A DNA stretch of 44,831 nt. Source: an uncultured Marinoscillum sp. (GTDB lineage Bacteria; Bacteroidota; Bacteroidia; Cytophagales; Cyclobacteriaceae). Positions 8,710 to 16,678 of this stretch are shown piece after piece. A program made the translations under genes and the position numbers. The DNA is taken from the NCBI GenBank assembly GCA_902605755.1, contig CACLDR010000002.1:1-44831 (forward strand), given 5' to 3'. The notes under the pieces were generated by a model that had not been told where the DNA came from, did not search any database, and worked only from the letters and a program-made list of their open reading frames with translations. Each line of letters starts with the position of its first letter. Position 1 is the first letter of the stretch.

Positions 8710-9240
8710 ATGATTGCAACTGCCAAAATAGCACCAAAAAAAATTATATCTAAATTTTATGAACTAGAAGCAAGAAATGCCGCTGGAAATAATATTTTAT
8801 TTAATCAATTCATAGGAAAAACAGTTTTGATCGTAAATACGGCAACACGTTGTGGATTATCTTCTCAATTTAAACAGCTTGAGAAACTATATTTCGCGCA
8901 TCAAACCGAGGGACTTGTCATACTAGGATTTCCTTGTAATCAATTCATGTCTCAAGAACCTGAAACAAATGAAAAAATGGAAGCTTCGTGTTATCTAAAA
9001 TATGGAGTGACTTTCCCAATGATGTCGAAAATTAAAGTAAATGGGCCCAACGCACATCCTATATTTAAATATTTAAAAGATGAGTTACCTGAGTTACTTG
9101 GAAGCCGAATAAAATGGAATTTCACCAAGTTCTTGATCACAAACGAAGGAATACCTTATCGGAGGTATGGGCCTTACACCCAACCAAAGGCATTAGAGAA
9201 AGATATTAAAAGGCTCCTTTTAAGAAAAAACAAAAATTAA
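8710..9240 (+). CDS. Glutathione peroxidase family protein (Cys-type)
   Basis: 176 residues from ATG 8710, 2 bp after the ABC1 stop. A GTG at 8683 would add nine residues and overlap ABC1, so the ATG is preferred. The catalytic tetrad is visible: Cys48 in NTATRCGLSSQF, Gln78 in FPCNQF, and Trp136-Asn137 in KWNFTKFL. Cys94 lies in the helix where thioredoxin-dependent members carry the resolving cysteine (Cys76 in FPCNQF is another). No signal peptide is seen, so it is probably cytoplasmic, reducing lipid or hydrogen peroxides with thioredoxin. Its place in a photoprotective operon fits defence against photo-oxidation. Confidence 0.92.
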   Translation: MIATAKIAPKKIISKFYELEARNAAGNNILFNQFIGKTVLIVNTATRCGLSSQFKQLEKLYFAHQTEGLVILGFPCNQFMSQEPETNEKMEASCYLKYGVTFPMMSKIKVNGPNAHPIFKYLKDELPELLGSRIKWNFTKFLITNEGIPYRRYGPYTQPKALEKDIKRLLLRKNKN

Positions 9241-9250
9241 TATTTATCAC

Positions 9251-9502
9251 ATGACAAAATTATTAACGGGAGCAACCAGCTACGTAGGAAAAAGATCACT
9301 CCTAAAATTGCTTAACCATGGTCATAAGATTGTCTGCACCATTAGAGACAAGAGTAGATTTTCTGCTCACACTTCTCTTTCAGGAAAAATAGAAGTTATT
9401 GAAGTTGATTTGTTAGATTTCAAATCTCTGAAAAAAATACCAAGTGGCATCGAGGGCGCTTACTTTTTGATGAATCCAATTTCCCACGCCAATAATTATT
9501 AA
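9251..9502 (+). pseudogene. SDR/NmrA-like NAD(P)-binding protein, N-terminal part (frameshifted gene)
   Basis: The 83 codons encode the start of a Rossmann fold: LLTGATSYVGKRSLLKLLN, with the glycine-rich nucleotide loop, then VCTIRDKSR and VIEVDLLDFKSL, as in NmrA-like short-chain dehydrogenases. The frame stops at TAA 9500-9502 inside an A/T-rich run. The protein continues in another frame at about 9510 (KKSAVNFCKIMKEKDF), so this is the 5' part of one gene whose 3' part is the following entry. Adding one T near 9499 and one A in the A8 run (9508-9515) would rejoin the frame. It is either a recent frameshift or a homopolymer sequencing error. Confidence 0.8.
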
Positions 9503-9509
9503 AAATTAA

Positions 9510-10664
9510 AAAAAATCTGCTGTTAATTTTTGCAAAATAATGAAAGAAAAAGATTTCCAGCATGTTGTTTATCTTAGTGGAATTATCGATAAGGACTCAT
9601 TATCAGCAAATTCATTTTCTTGTCGATTTTTGGGGCATAAATTAAGTCAAGAAGCTTATCCATTAACCACATTGAAAACAGATATCATCATTGGATTTGG
9701 AAGCGCTTCGTTTGAGACGATTCGAGATTTAGTGGAAAAATTACCCCATATAAATACACCAAATTGGCGAAAAATGAAACTTCAACCAATGGGATTTGAT
9801 AATGTTCTTGATTGCTTCATCAAAACAATTGATAATGGAAAGACTTTCAATCGTAATTTTAATATTTTAGTTCCGGAAAATATGACTTATAAAGAGCTAC
9901 TTTTAGAATTCCGTAAAGCTCGAAACTTAAAACGATTCATCCTCAACGTGTCCTTAATGACACCAAAACTATTCTCTTATTGGCTTTATTTTGTCAACTC
10001 TACGTATTTCAAATTTGCTTTTGCACTTGTAGATAGCATAAAAGCTGAGAATTTGTGTAGAAAACCTGAAATATTCAAAATAATAAATATCAAACCTATT
10101 AGACATCAAAAGGTCCTTAAAAAAACTTTATCAAAAATTGTCGGAAATCGGTATTCTTCTAGCGGAAAAGATTCACCTATTAGTAGTGCATTAAATGTCA
10201 ATATTTCAGAATTTCTCGACGTACCCACTTTTGGTTGTTTTCGGGATAAAAGAACTCAGCGAATCTCCAATAAACAAGAATGTATCGATCGTATATGGCG
10301 TATTGGCGGCAAGGTAGGTTGGTATTATGCGAATACATTATGGAATCTACGGGGTTTTATAGATAAACTATTTGGAGGAGTTGGACTACGCAGAGGAAGA
10401 ATACAAGAGGATAAACTCTGTGCGGGAGATACCATAGATTGTTGGCGTGTTTTATATGCGAATAATGAAGAGGGCAGATTACTATTATTTTCTGAAATGA
10501 AACTACCAGGTGAAGCCTGGTTAGAATTCAAAGTCAAGTATAATCGTTTGGAGCAAACTGCTACCTTCAGACCTAACGGTATTTGGGGTCGAATTTACTG
10601 GTATGCTGTTTTTCCTTTTCATGATTTTATATTCAAAGGCATGTTAAATAATCTCGCAAAGTAA
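9510..10664 (+). pseudogene. SDR-DUF2867 fusion protein, C-terminal part (frameshifted gene)
   Basis: This is the 3' part of the gene broken near 9500-9515. The frame can be read from 9510 although the first ATG is at 9540. It begins in the Rossmann domain (FQHVVYLSGI), passes GFGSASFETIRDLVEKLP, typical of SDR proteins carrying DUF2867, and ends in a DUF2867 domain (from about codon 215: IWRIGGKVGWYYANTLW, then LRRGRIQEDKLCAGDTID and GRIYWYAVFPFHDFIF). Such proteins are about 480 residues when intact; the two parts together fit that length. The stop codon abuts the photolyase ATG, so it belongs to the same operon. Function of the family is unknown. The body of the frame is otherwise undamaged. 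Confidence 0.82.
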
Positions 10665-11954
10665 ATGAAAATTGTAATTTTTTGGTTCCGGAGAGATCTT
10701 CGACTTGAGGACAATTCTGCACTTTTAGCTGCATTAAAATCAGGCCATCAGGTACTCCCTATATTTATATTTGATCAAAATATCCTATCTGATTTACCGA
10801 GACAAGATGCTCGACTGGGCTTCATACATGATTTACTAGCAGATATCAATACAAGTCTTCATAAATTTGAAAGTGGAGTAAAATGTTTACATGGTAGCCC
10901 GCTTGATGTTTGGAAATCTTTGATTATGACTTTCGATATCTCTTCAGTATTCATTAACAAAGACTATGAACCTTATGCACGGAAAAGAGATCGAGAAATT
11001 ACTAAATTACTTTCAGAAAATGGAATCGCTCTATACTCTTTCAAGGATCAGGTTATTTTTGAAGAGGATGAGATTCTAAAGGCAGATGGTAACCCCTATA
11101 CTATTTTTACCCCGTATAAAAATAAATGGCTTTCGCTTTTTAAAGGCAAAGTTTTAAATACTGAAACTCCTAATCTTAAAGCACTTTACAAACAGACACA
11201 AACATTACCTTCTTTGAGCAGTATGAATTTCAAAGTTGCTACCATAAAAGTCAAGCCCTATAATCTCTCATCGCTAAATGAATATATGAAAAGCCGAGAC
11301 TTCCCTAGCACAAATAATACGAGCTATTTAAGCCCTCATTTGAGGTTTGGAAGTGTCAGTGTTCGCAAAATTATCAGTACACTTAAGGAATCAGATAACG
11401 TTTTTTTAAGCGAGCTAATTTGGCGGGAATTCTTTATGCAAATAATCTACCATTTCCCAAAAGTGGTAACTGAAAATTTTAAAGTTAAATACGATAGCGT
11501 TATTTGGAGAAATAACCAGGAAGAATTTGAAAAGTGGTGTGTCGGTAAGACAGGGTATCCTATGGTCGATGCGGGTATGAGGCAACTGAACGCTACGGGA
11601 TACATGCATAACCGGGTACGCATGGTTGCAGCGAGTTTTCTCTGTAAACATCTACTCATTGATTGGCGATGGGGTGAAGCATATTTCGCCGAAAAACTTT
11701 TAGACTATGAACTTTCTTCTAACAACGGCAATTGGCAATGGTCGGCAGGTACGGGTTGTGACGCTACTCCATATTTTAGGATATTTAACCCAACTTCTCA
11801 ACAACAAAAATTTGATAAGAAAGGAATATATATCAAAAAATGGATTCCTGAACTAAACTCTTTTGATTATGTATCCCCAATTGTTGACCATAACGTAGCC
11901 CGGGATAGGGCTTTGAACACCTATAAAATTGGCCTAAAAGCACATTATGAATAA
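10665..11954 (+). CDS. phrB: Deoxyribodipyrimidine photolyase, class I CPD type
   Basis: 429 residues. The N-terminal alpha/beta antenna domain opens with WFRRDLRLEDNSAL. The C-terminal FAD domain has every canonical element: LIWREFF with the lesion-contacting Glu, GYMHNRVRM with the Asn, LIDWRWGE with the middle Trp, and LDYELSSNNGNWQWSAGTG with the flavin-facing Asn and both tryptophans. It should split cyclobutane pyrimidine dimers with blue or near-UV light using FADH-. It is the last gene of the operon divergent from the CarH-like regulator and starts with no gap after the SDR-DUF2867 gene. Its end overlaps the convergent crtYcd gene by 10 bp. Unlike the two photolyase homologues at the left end, it looks fully functional. 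Confidence 0.95.
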   Translation: MKIVIFWFRRDLRLEDNSALLAALKSGHQVLPIFIFDQNILSDLPRQDARLGFIHDLLADINTSLHKFESGVKCLHGSPLDVWKSLIMTFDISSVFINKDYEPYARKRDREITKLLSENGIALYSFKDQVIFEEDEILKADGNPYTIFTPYKNKWLSLFKGKVLNTETPNLKALYKQTQTLPSLSSMNFKVATIKVKPYNLSSLNEYMKSRDFPSTNNTSYLSPHLRFGSVSVRKIISTLKESDNVFLSELIWREFFMQIIYHFPKVVTENFKVKYDSVIWRNNQEEFEKWCVGKTGYPMVDAGMRQLNATGYMHNRVRMVAASFLCKHLLIDWRWGEAYFAEKLLDYELSSNNGNWQWSAGTGCDATPYFRIFNPTSQQQKFDKKGIYIKKWIPELNSFDYVSPIVDHNVARDRALNTYKIGLKAHYE

Positions 11955-12655
11955 TTAATTTTGGTTTGTAGCCTTTTAGGTAAAAAGGTTTCGGTTAATA
12001 AAATATTTAGTAAAATCAAACCCATACCGTAGAATACATCCTCAACTGGAATTGTAAACATTCTAATACCCAGGTTTTGAGTATTGTTATACCAAACAAT
12101 AGGCGCATCAATTAAGCTACCTGTGAGCAAACCATTTACCATGAAAAAAGGCAAAAGAAGTAGACCCCAAGCAATGTAAAACCGACTAAATAGACTTGGC
12201 TTCAATACAAGTGTAAACAGCATAATGGACAATGTAAAAAACGCATTGAAAATCGTATAGAGTTTATCATAATGAAAGATCATCATTATGACTAAAACCA
12301 CCACTAAAATAATAGTAAACAAATTTGTTGTACTCTTTGATAATCCCCAATCGGGAAAGACAGCAATTAATGTGTAGTGAGAAAAAACACAAGCAAATGG
12401 AATGCATATAAAGAAGAGTAATTCCTCAATAGGTAACTGCCAAATGTAAATTGAAACTAGATAATCTCGATTAAAGCCCCAAATTTCTTGCGAAGTAAAA
12501 TAAATATCCCAACTGAGATAAATACAACCACTCAGTATCACTGCAGGAAAAAAAGCTTTAAATTTTTCATGAAATCTTATTTTCGAGTGGAAACTGAAAA
12601 AAAGGGGTATAATTATGGTTGCAATATCTATAGCGAGGTATGAGTAATGCTTCAT
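11945..12655 (-). CDS. crtYcd: Lycopene beta-cyclase, fused heterodimer type
   Basis: 236 residues from the ATG whose last three bases form the TGA stop of crtZ (ATGA overlap); a GTG three codons upstream is less likely. It is a membrane protein of about seven hydrophobic helices carrying two CarR/lycopene-cyclase repeats. Each repeat holds an acidic PxE motif: LPIEELLFF (Pro75-Glu78) and TIPVEDVFYG (about 201-210). This fused CrtYc-CrtYd arrangement is usual in Bacteroidota. It closes both ends of lycopene to make beta-carotene. It is the last gene of the crt operon and overlaps the photolyase 3' end by 10 bp. Confidence 0.93.
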   Translation of the reverse strand: MKHYSYLAIDIATIIIPLFFSFHSKIRFHEKFKAFFPAVILSGCIYLSWDIYFTSQEIWGFNRDYLVSIYIWQLPIEELLFFICIPFACVFSHYTLIAVFPDWGLSKSTTNLFTIILVVVLVIMMIFHYDKLYTIFNAFFTLSIMLFTLVLKPSLFSRFYIAWGLLLLPFFMVNGLLTGSLIDAPIVWYNNTQNLGIRMFTIPVEDVFYGMGLILLNILLTETFLPKRLQTKINYS

Positions 12656-13104
12656 TTGACCCACTCTGCTTTAAAATACTTGTAAGGAACTAGAAGCATT
12701 CCAAAGCATTGCCCGTCCTCTTTGGTCTGGCTCTTATGATGAATTTTGTGAGCTTTACGGATGGCACGTAAGTAAACATTATTGGATCTTGTAAAAATCT
12801 TAATTCTTTGGTGAATAAAAATATCATGCACCAAGAAGTAACAAAGACCATAGGCAGCAATACCGCAACCAATGGAAATTAAATAAAAAATAGAAAAGTG
12901 CGAACCTAATACAATAAAAAAGATGCTTGGTGTGGCAAAAATTAAGAAAAAACTATCATTTCTCTCGAAAATATGAGCCTTATTTTCTCTCTTGTGATGA
13001 TCTTGATGAAGGCTCCAAAATAAGCCATGCATGATGTATTTATGCGTGAACCAGGCTACATATTCCATAACACAGAAGGTAGCTACAAAAGTAATTATAT
13101 TCAT
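12652..13104 (-). CDS. crtZ: Beta-carotene hydroxylase
   Basis: 150 residues from ATG 13104; a TTG three codons upstream is possible but weaker. It belongs to the membrane fatty-acid hydroxylase superfamily and has all four histidine clusters for the di-iron site: HKYIMH (21-26), HQDHH (33-37), HDIFIHQ (93-98) and HKIHH (119-123). It hydroxylates the rings of beta-carotene at C3 and C3' to give zeaxanthin. It lies between the conserved hypothetical gene and crtYcd, with an ATGA overlap to the latter. Confidence 0.94.
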   Translation of the reverse strand: MNIITFVATFCVMEYVAWFTHKYIMHGLFWSLHQDHHKRENKAHIFERNDSFFLIFATPSIFFIVLGSHFSIFYLISIGCGIAAYGLCYFLVHDIFIHQRIKIFTRSNNVYLRAIRKAHKIHHKSQTKEDGQCFGMLLVPYKYFKAEWVK

Positions 13105-13119
13105 TAAGGACAAAACTAT

Positions 13120-13620
13120 TTAATTATTTATGTAAAGTAAAAAAGTATTTAACCGAATCTGTTGTGGATTGGAAATATACTTACCATTCAATAAGTTAGA
13201 GCAAAATTTTTTGATCCATACTATGTCTAAACCCGAATTCAAGATATTGCGGATAAAAAAATTTAAATCTATTTCGATGCTATCATTATAACTTAAAAAT
13301 ATCGGTGCATTAAGCTGGACGAGCAAACGGAGATATCGCAATTCTGGGTTATTTTTATCTTTATCAATTGCTTGCTCAATTTTTTTTTTCCCGCGATTGA
13401 AATAATTTAATTTTTGTATCGGCCAAAAAACCTCTTCAGCTAACATGGTCTCTATAACCCCTACATAGCCCTCAACTAACGGATTTAAATTCCACTGAAT
13501 GTCTGTTTGTAACGTGTCTAAATAAGTCTTTGTAATTTTTTGACAATGAAAGTCAGCTCTAATATCTGGTCCGGTGATACCTATTTGTACAGACAACAGC
13601 CATATTAAAACAGATTTCAA
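13120..13620 (-). CDS. Conserved hypothetical protein within the carotenoid operon
   Basis: 166 residues, start TTG at 13620, forming a TTGA overlap with the crtB stop; the next ATG lies about 58 codons in and would remove conserved sequence, so the TTG is preferred. The N-terminus (KSVLIWLLSVQIGI) looks like a short signal peptide or anchor. The body has NPLVEGYVGVIETM, WPIQKLNYFNRGKKKIEQAI, ELRYLRLLVQLNAP and a FLSYNDSIEID stretch, mostly helical. Similar genes accompany crtB and crtZ in other Bacteroidota, to my recollection, but I know of no function. Position and coupling imply a role in carotenoid synthesis, membrane placement or export. No enzyme motif is visible. Confidence 0.85.
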   Translation of the reverse strand: MKSVLIWLLSVQIGITGPDIRADFHCQKITKTYLDTLQTDIQWNLNPLVEGYVGVIETMLAEEVFWPIQKLNYFNRGKKKIEQAIDKDKNNPELRYLRLLVQLNAPIFLSYNDSIEIDLNFFIRNILNSGLDIVWIKKFCSNLLNGKYISNPQQIRLNTFLLYINN

Positions 13621-14456
13621 ATGAAATTAAATTTAACTTTTAAATAAGATTTAAAGAATAAATAAGTTTTCATAAAATTATTGACTCTTACTCTAGTTTC
13701 CAAAAGTTTAGATGGCTGTGTTTTTTTGAGTTTTACGAAAAGCTCAAAATAATATGAGTAGGCTGTATATACACCTAATTTAGCCACAATAGGCAATTGT
13801 GTAATACCATCCTGCGCCGCTTGGAAATCTTCTTGTATTTCTTTTATTATCTCTTCTTTGGACTTTTCATCTAAATTTTTGAAATCCACTTGTGGAAAGT
13901 AGGAACGATTCAAAACATCTAGATCATTTTTAATATCTCTAAGAAAATTAACTTTTTGAAAAGCTGAACCCAATCGCATGGCACTATATTTAAGTGACTC
14001 ATAAAGATCATTATTACCCTCCACAAAAACTTTGAGACACATCAAACCCACAACATCAGCAGAACCGTAAATGTATTGCTCATATTCTTCCTTAGATCTG
14101 TATTGAGTCTTATGCAGGTCCATCTTCATACTTCTAATGAAAGCATCCACCAAGGACGTATCAATATCGTACTTGAATATTGTTTTTTGAAAAGAATTAA
14201 GTATTGGATTTAAACTGATACCATCCTTGAGTGATTCATAAAAATCTTTTTCAAATTGATTGAGTAATTTCTCTTGATTGTAATCATGAAAAGTATCTAC
14301 AATTTCATCTGCAAATCTTACAAATCCATAAATATTATGAATATCTTGCTGAATAGACGATGACAATAAGTTTACCGACCTAAAAAAAGAAGTACTGTAC
14401 CTAAAGGTTACTTCCTTGCTGCACGCAAGGGTCAGTTCATTATACAATGAGATCAT
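13617..14456 (-). CDS. crtB: Phytoene synthase (squalene/phytoene synthase family)
   Basis: 279 residues with both aspartate-rich substrate motifs of trans-isoprenyl head-to-head synthases: RFADEIVD (Asp50, Asp54) and NFLRDIKND (Asp174, Asp178). The STSFF segment near the start is typical of phytoene synthase. It joins two geranylgeranyl diphosphates to phytoene. Its ATG overlaps the crtI stop (ATGA at 14453-14456) and its TGA overlaps the TTG of the next gene, so translation along the operon is coupled. No GGPP synthase gene is present in the window, so the precursor must be made elsewhere. Confidence 0.95.
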   Translation of the reverse strand: MISLYNELTLACSKEVTFRYSTSFFRSVNLLSSSIQQDIHNIYGFVRFADEIVDTFHDYNQEKLLNQFEKDFYESLKDGISLNPILNSFQKTIFKYDIDTSLVDAFIRSMKMDLHKTQYRSKEEYEQYIYGSADVVGLMCLKVFVEGNNDLYESLKYSAMRLGSAFQKVNFLRDIKNDLDVLNRSYFPQVDFKNLDEKSKEEIIKEIQEDFQAAQDGITQLPIVAKLGVYTAYSYYFELFVKLKKTQPSKLLETRVRVNNFMKTYLFFKSYLKVKFNFI

Positions 14457-15928
14457 GCCAATACTTTTTGATGGGTATTTTGAAAGATGAGCTCTGACGC
14501 TATCTTGCCAGAAATTAGAGAGGGTGGCACACCAGGGCCCGGTACAGTCAATTGACCTGTAAAAAACAGATTATCAACTTTTTTACTCCTTATTTTTGGT
14601 CTTAAAAAGGCAGTTTGAAGCAGCGTATTGGCCATTCCATAGGCGTTCCCTTTATATGAATTGTAGTCTCGCTTAAAATCATTAATACAATAAGACTCCT
14701 TAAAGGAAATAAATGGTTTGATAGATTGGTTGGTATGCTTTTCTAAGCGTTCGAGAATCAAATCAAAATACTTTTCGCGAAAGGAATGAGAATCCTCCAA
14801 ATCCGGGGCCAAAGGAATTAGAAAAAATCCACTTTCTTTACCTTTGGGAGCCACGCTGGGGTCGGTCACGCTTGTAAAACTTGCATAAAATAATGGTGCT
14901 TTGGGCCATTTAGGATCATCATAAATATCACTGGCGTGTGCGTCAAAGTCGGTATCAAAAAATAACATATGATGTAGCACACCTGATAGCTTTTTGTTAA
15001 AGCCGACATAGAACAATAATGAAGAGGGTGCAAATATTTTTTTTTGCCAGTAAGATTCGTTGTAAGATCTTAAATTGACCGGTAATAAAGTTTCTGTATG
15101 GTTATAATCTGCGCCACTAAGAACAAAATCCGAAGGCACCAAAACATCATTCACTATCAGGCCTTGTACCTTTCCATCTAATGTTGAAATTTTTTCGACA
15201 TTGCTTTCCGTATGAATTTTTACACCTAATGATAAAGCCAAAGATTCCATGGCCTCTACTACTTTATACATTCCCCCCATGGGATACCAAGTGCCCAATA
15301 CAAAATCTGCATGATTCATGAAATTGTAAAAAGCAGGCGTATCTTGAGGTTTAGCTCCCAAAAATAACACGGGAAACTCTAAAATTTTAATGAGCTTTGG
15401 GCTTTTGAAACGTTTCCTTACTTGTTGGCTGATTGTTACTACAAACTGCTTTAATTTCCTGATAGTCTCAAAGGTTACTAATTCAAGGGGCGAAACACCT
15501 GGCTTATAAACTAAGTTCTTAATGGCTATCCTGTAATTACTACCAGCATCCTCAAGAAATTTGGCTAAAATTTTACCCGCACCAGGTTCCTCTTTTTCAA
15601 AAATTTTAAAAATTTCATCTAGCGAATCCGGAATATCTATTGACGTACCATCTTCAAAATAAACCCGATAGGATGGGGTCAAACGTTTCAATTCATAAAA
15701 ATCTGAAGTTTTCTTTCCAAAATCTAGAAAAAATTTATCAAAAACGTCAGGCATCCAATACCAACTAGGACCCATATCAAAGGTAAACCCTTCTTTGACC
15801 ATTTTTCGAGCTCTCCCGCCAATAGATGCATTTTTTTCAAATAAATTTACCTCGAGACCTGCGTAAGCTAAATAACATGCAGCTGACAAAGAAGAAAAAC
15901 CCGATCCGATAATATTGACTCTGTGCAT
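14453..15928 (-). CDS. crtI: Phytoene desaturase
   Basis: 491 residues, normal for bacterial CrtI. The N-terminal dinucleotide fold IIGSGFSSLSAACYLAYAG (6-24) is followed by the NLFEKNASIGGRAR loop that binds FAD ribose, and the C-terminus has the family signature LFFTGQLTVPGPGVPPSL. It desaturates phytoene to lycopene at the membrane. It is the first gene of the crt operon; the ATG at 15928 has 750 bp of gene-free DNA upstream. A TAGTTCA word 41-47 bp before the start also occurs next to the carH-like gene. Confidence 0.95.
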   Translation of the reverse strand: MHRVNIIGSGFSSLSAACYLAYAGLEVNLFEKNASIGGRARKMVKEGFTFDMGPSWYWMPDVFDKFFLDFGKKTSDFYELKRLTPSYRVYFEDGTSIDIPDSLDEIFKIFEKEEPGAGKILAKFLEDAGSNYRIAIKNLVYKPGVSPLELVTFETIRKLKQFVVTISQQVRKRFKSPKLIKILEFPVLFLGAKPQDTPAFYNFMNHADFVLGTWYPMGGMYKVVEAMESLALSLGVKIHTESNVEKISTLDGKVQGLIVNDVLVPSDFVLSGADYNHTETLLPVNLRSYNESYWQKKIFAPSSLLFYVGFNKKLSGVLHHMLFFDTDFDAHASDIYDDPKWPKAPLFYASFTSVTDPSVAPKGKESGFFLIPLAPDLEDSHSFREKYFDLILERLEKHTNQSIKPFISFKESYCINDFKRDYNSYKGNAYGMANTLLQTAFLRPKIRSKKVDNLFFTGQLTVPGPGVPPSLISGKIASELIFQNTHQKVLA

Positions 15929-16678
15929 ACAAACAAGTATATAAAAAAAAACATAAACGAGTATCTAATAGTTCACCAAAAAAATATTGTATTTTGATAT
16001 TTATATTAAAAAAAATAGAATTTTTAAAAAAACATCGTTTTATACAAAAAGAAAATGATAAATTTAGAATTTAATCTTTAATGCTAACCTTAACCTGAAT
16101 TATTTCTTGTATAGTGGAAATCTTAGCTGTACAAATTATAGCCTACAAAACGCAGTGGGATTGCAATAGGCATGATTACTTTCGTTTATTCGTTTATAAG
16201 CTCCGCCGTACAACTTGTGTTGCCATGGGAATTATCAAACTTAGGTAATTCCATGACTTTCTTCATCTTTTGTGCTATTGCCTAGCTAGCTTCTTTTTCT
16301 AAATAAAATACTACCCGAAACCAATGAAAAATCATTAGAGGAACTATAGATTATCCCAATCAAATTAACCAAACAATTATTATTGTCATTTTTTAAATGA
16401 GTTTTACTTCGAAATAGTAGCATCAGAAAAATATTATTTCAATTCAAGACACCGAAATAATACATTAACTATTATTAATCCATTTTTAGTATTTTTTATT
16501 TCATAAAATACGCTGCATGCATAACAGTTTTTATTTAACTTTGAGGTTATAAAACTTTATATTTACTCACTCATTAGTTAAAACTATCTGAACTAGCGGA
16601 TTTAATCATAAAAAATAAACCTTTGTAAGCCAGAGTGGCTGCATTTAATAATTGTCTAGAAGTGGTTAAAATAAATTC
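15929..16678. other. Long intergenic region: crtI promoter side and eroded DNA
   Basis: These 750 bp separate crtI (minus) from the fad operon (plus), so both promoters should lie here. I see no convincing TAnnTTTG box at a good distance for either. The notable contents are the TAGTTCA word at 15969-15975 and a sugar-transporter gene tail at 16157-16349. The rest is AT-rich with no recognisable coding or RNA feature. Confidence 0.6.
16157..16349 (+). pseudogene. Remnant of an MFS sugar transporter C-terminus
   Basis: One frame from 16157 reads GIAIGMITFVYSFISSAVQL followed by VLPWELSNLGNSMTFFIFCA, the last transmembrane pair of sugar-porter MFS proteins, then hits TAG at 16283. Another frame at 16311-16349 reads LPETNEKSLEEL and stop, which is the hallmark PETKGKSLEE tail of that family. 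The two are linked by a frameshift plus a stop. The rest of the transporter (about 400 codons) is absent or unrecognisable. It is a true relic, since two separate family hallmarks occur in the right order and spacing. Confidence 0.8.

Noticed and set aside
11415-11659. Two minus-strand ORFs opposite the photolyase FAD domain
   Set aside because: They are antisense shadows of a highly conserved coding region and have no family resemblance of their own.
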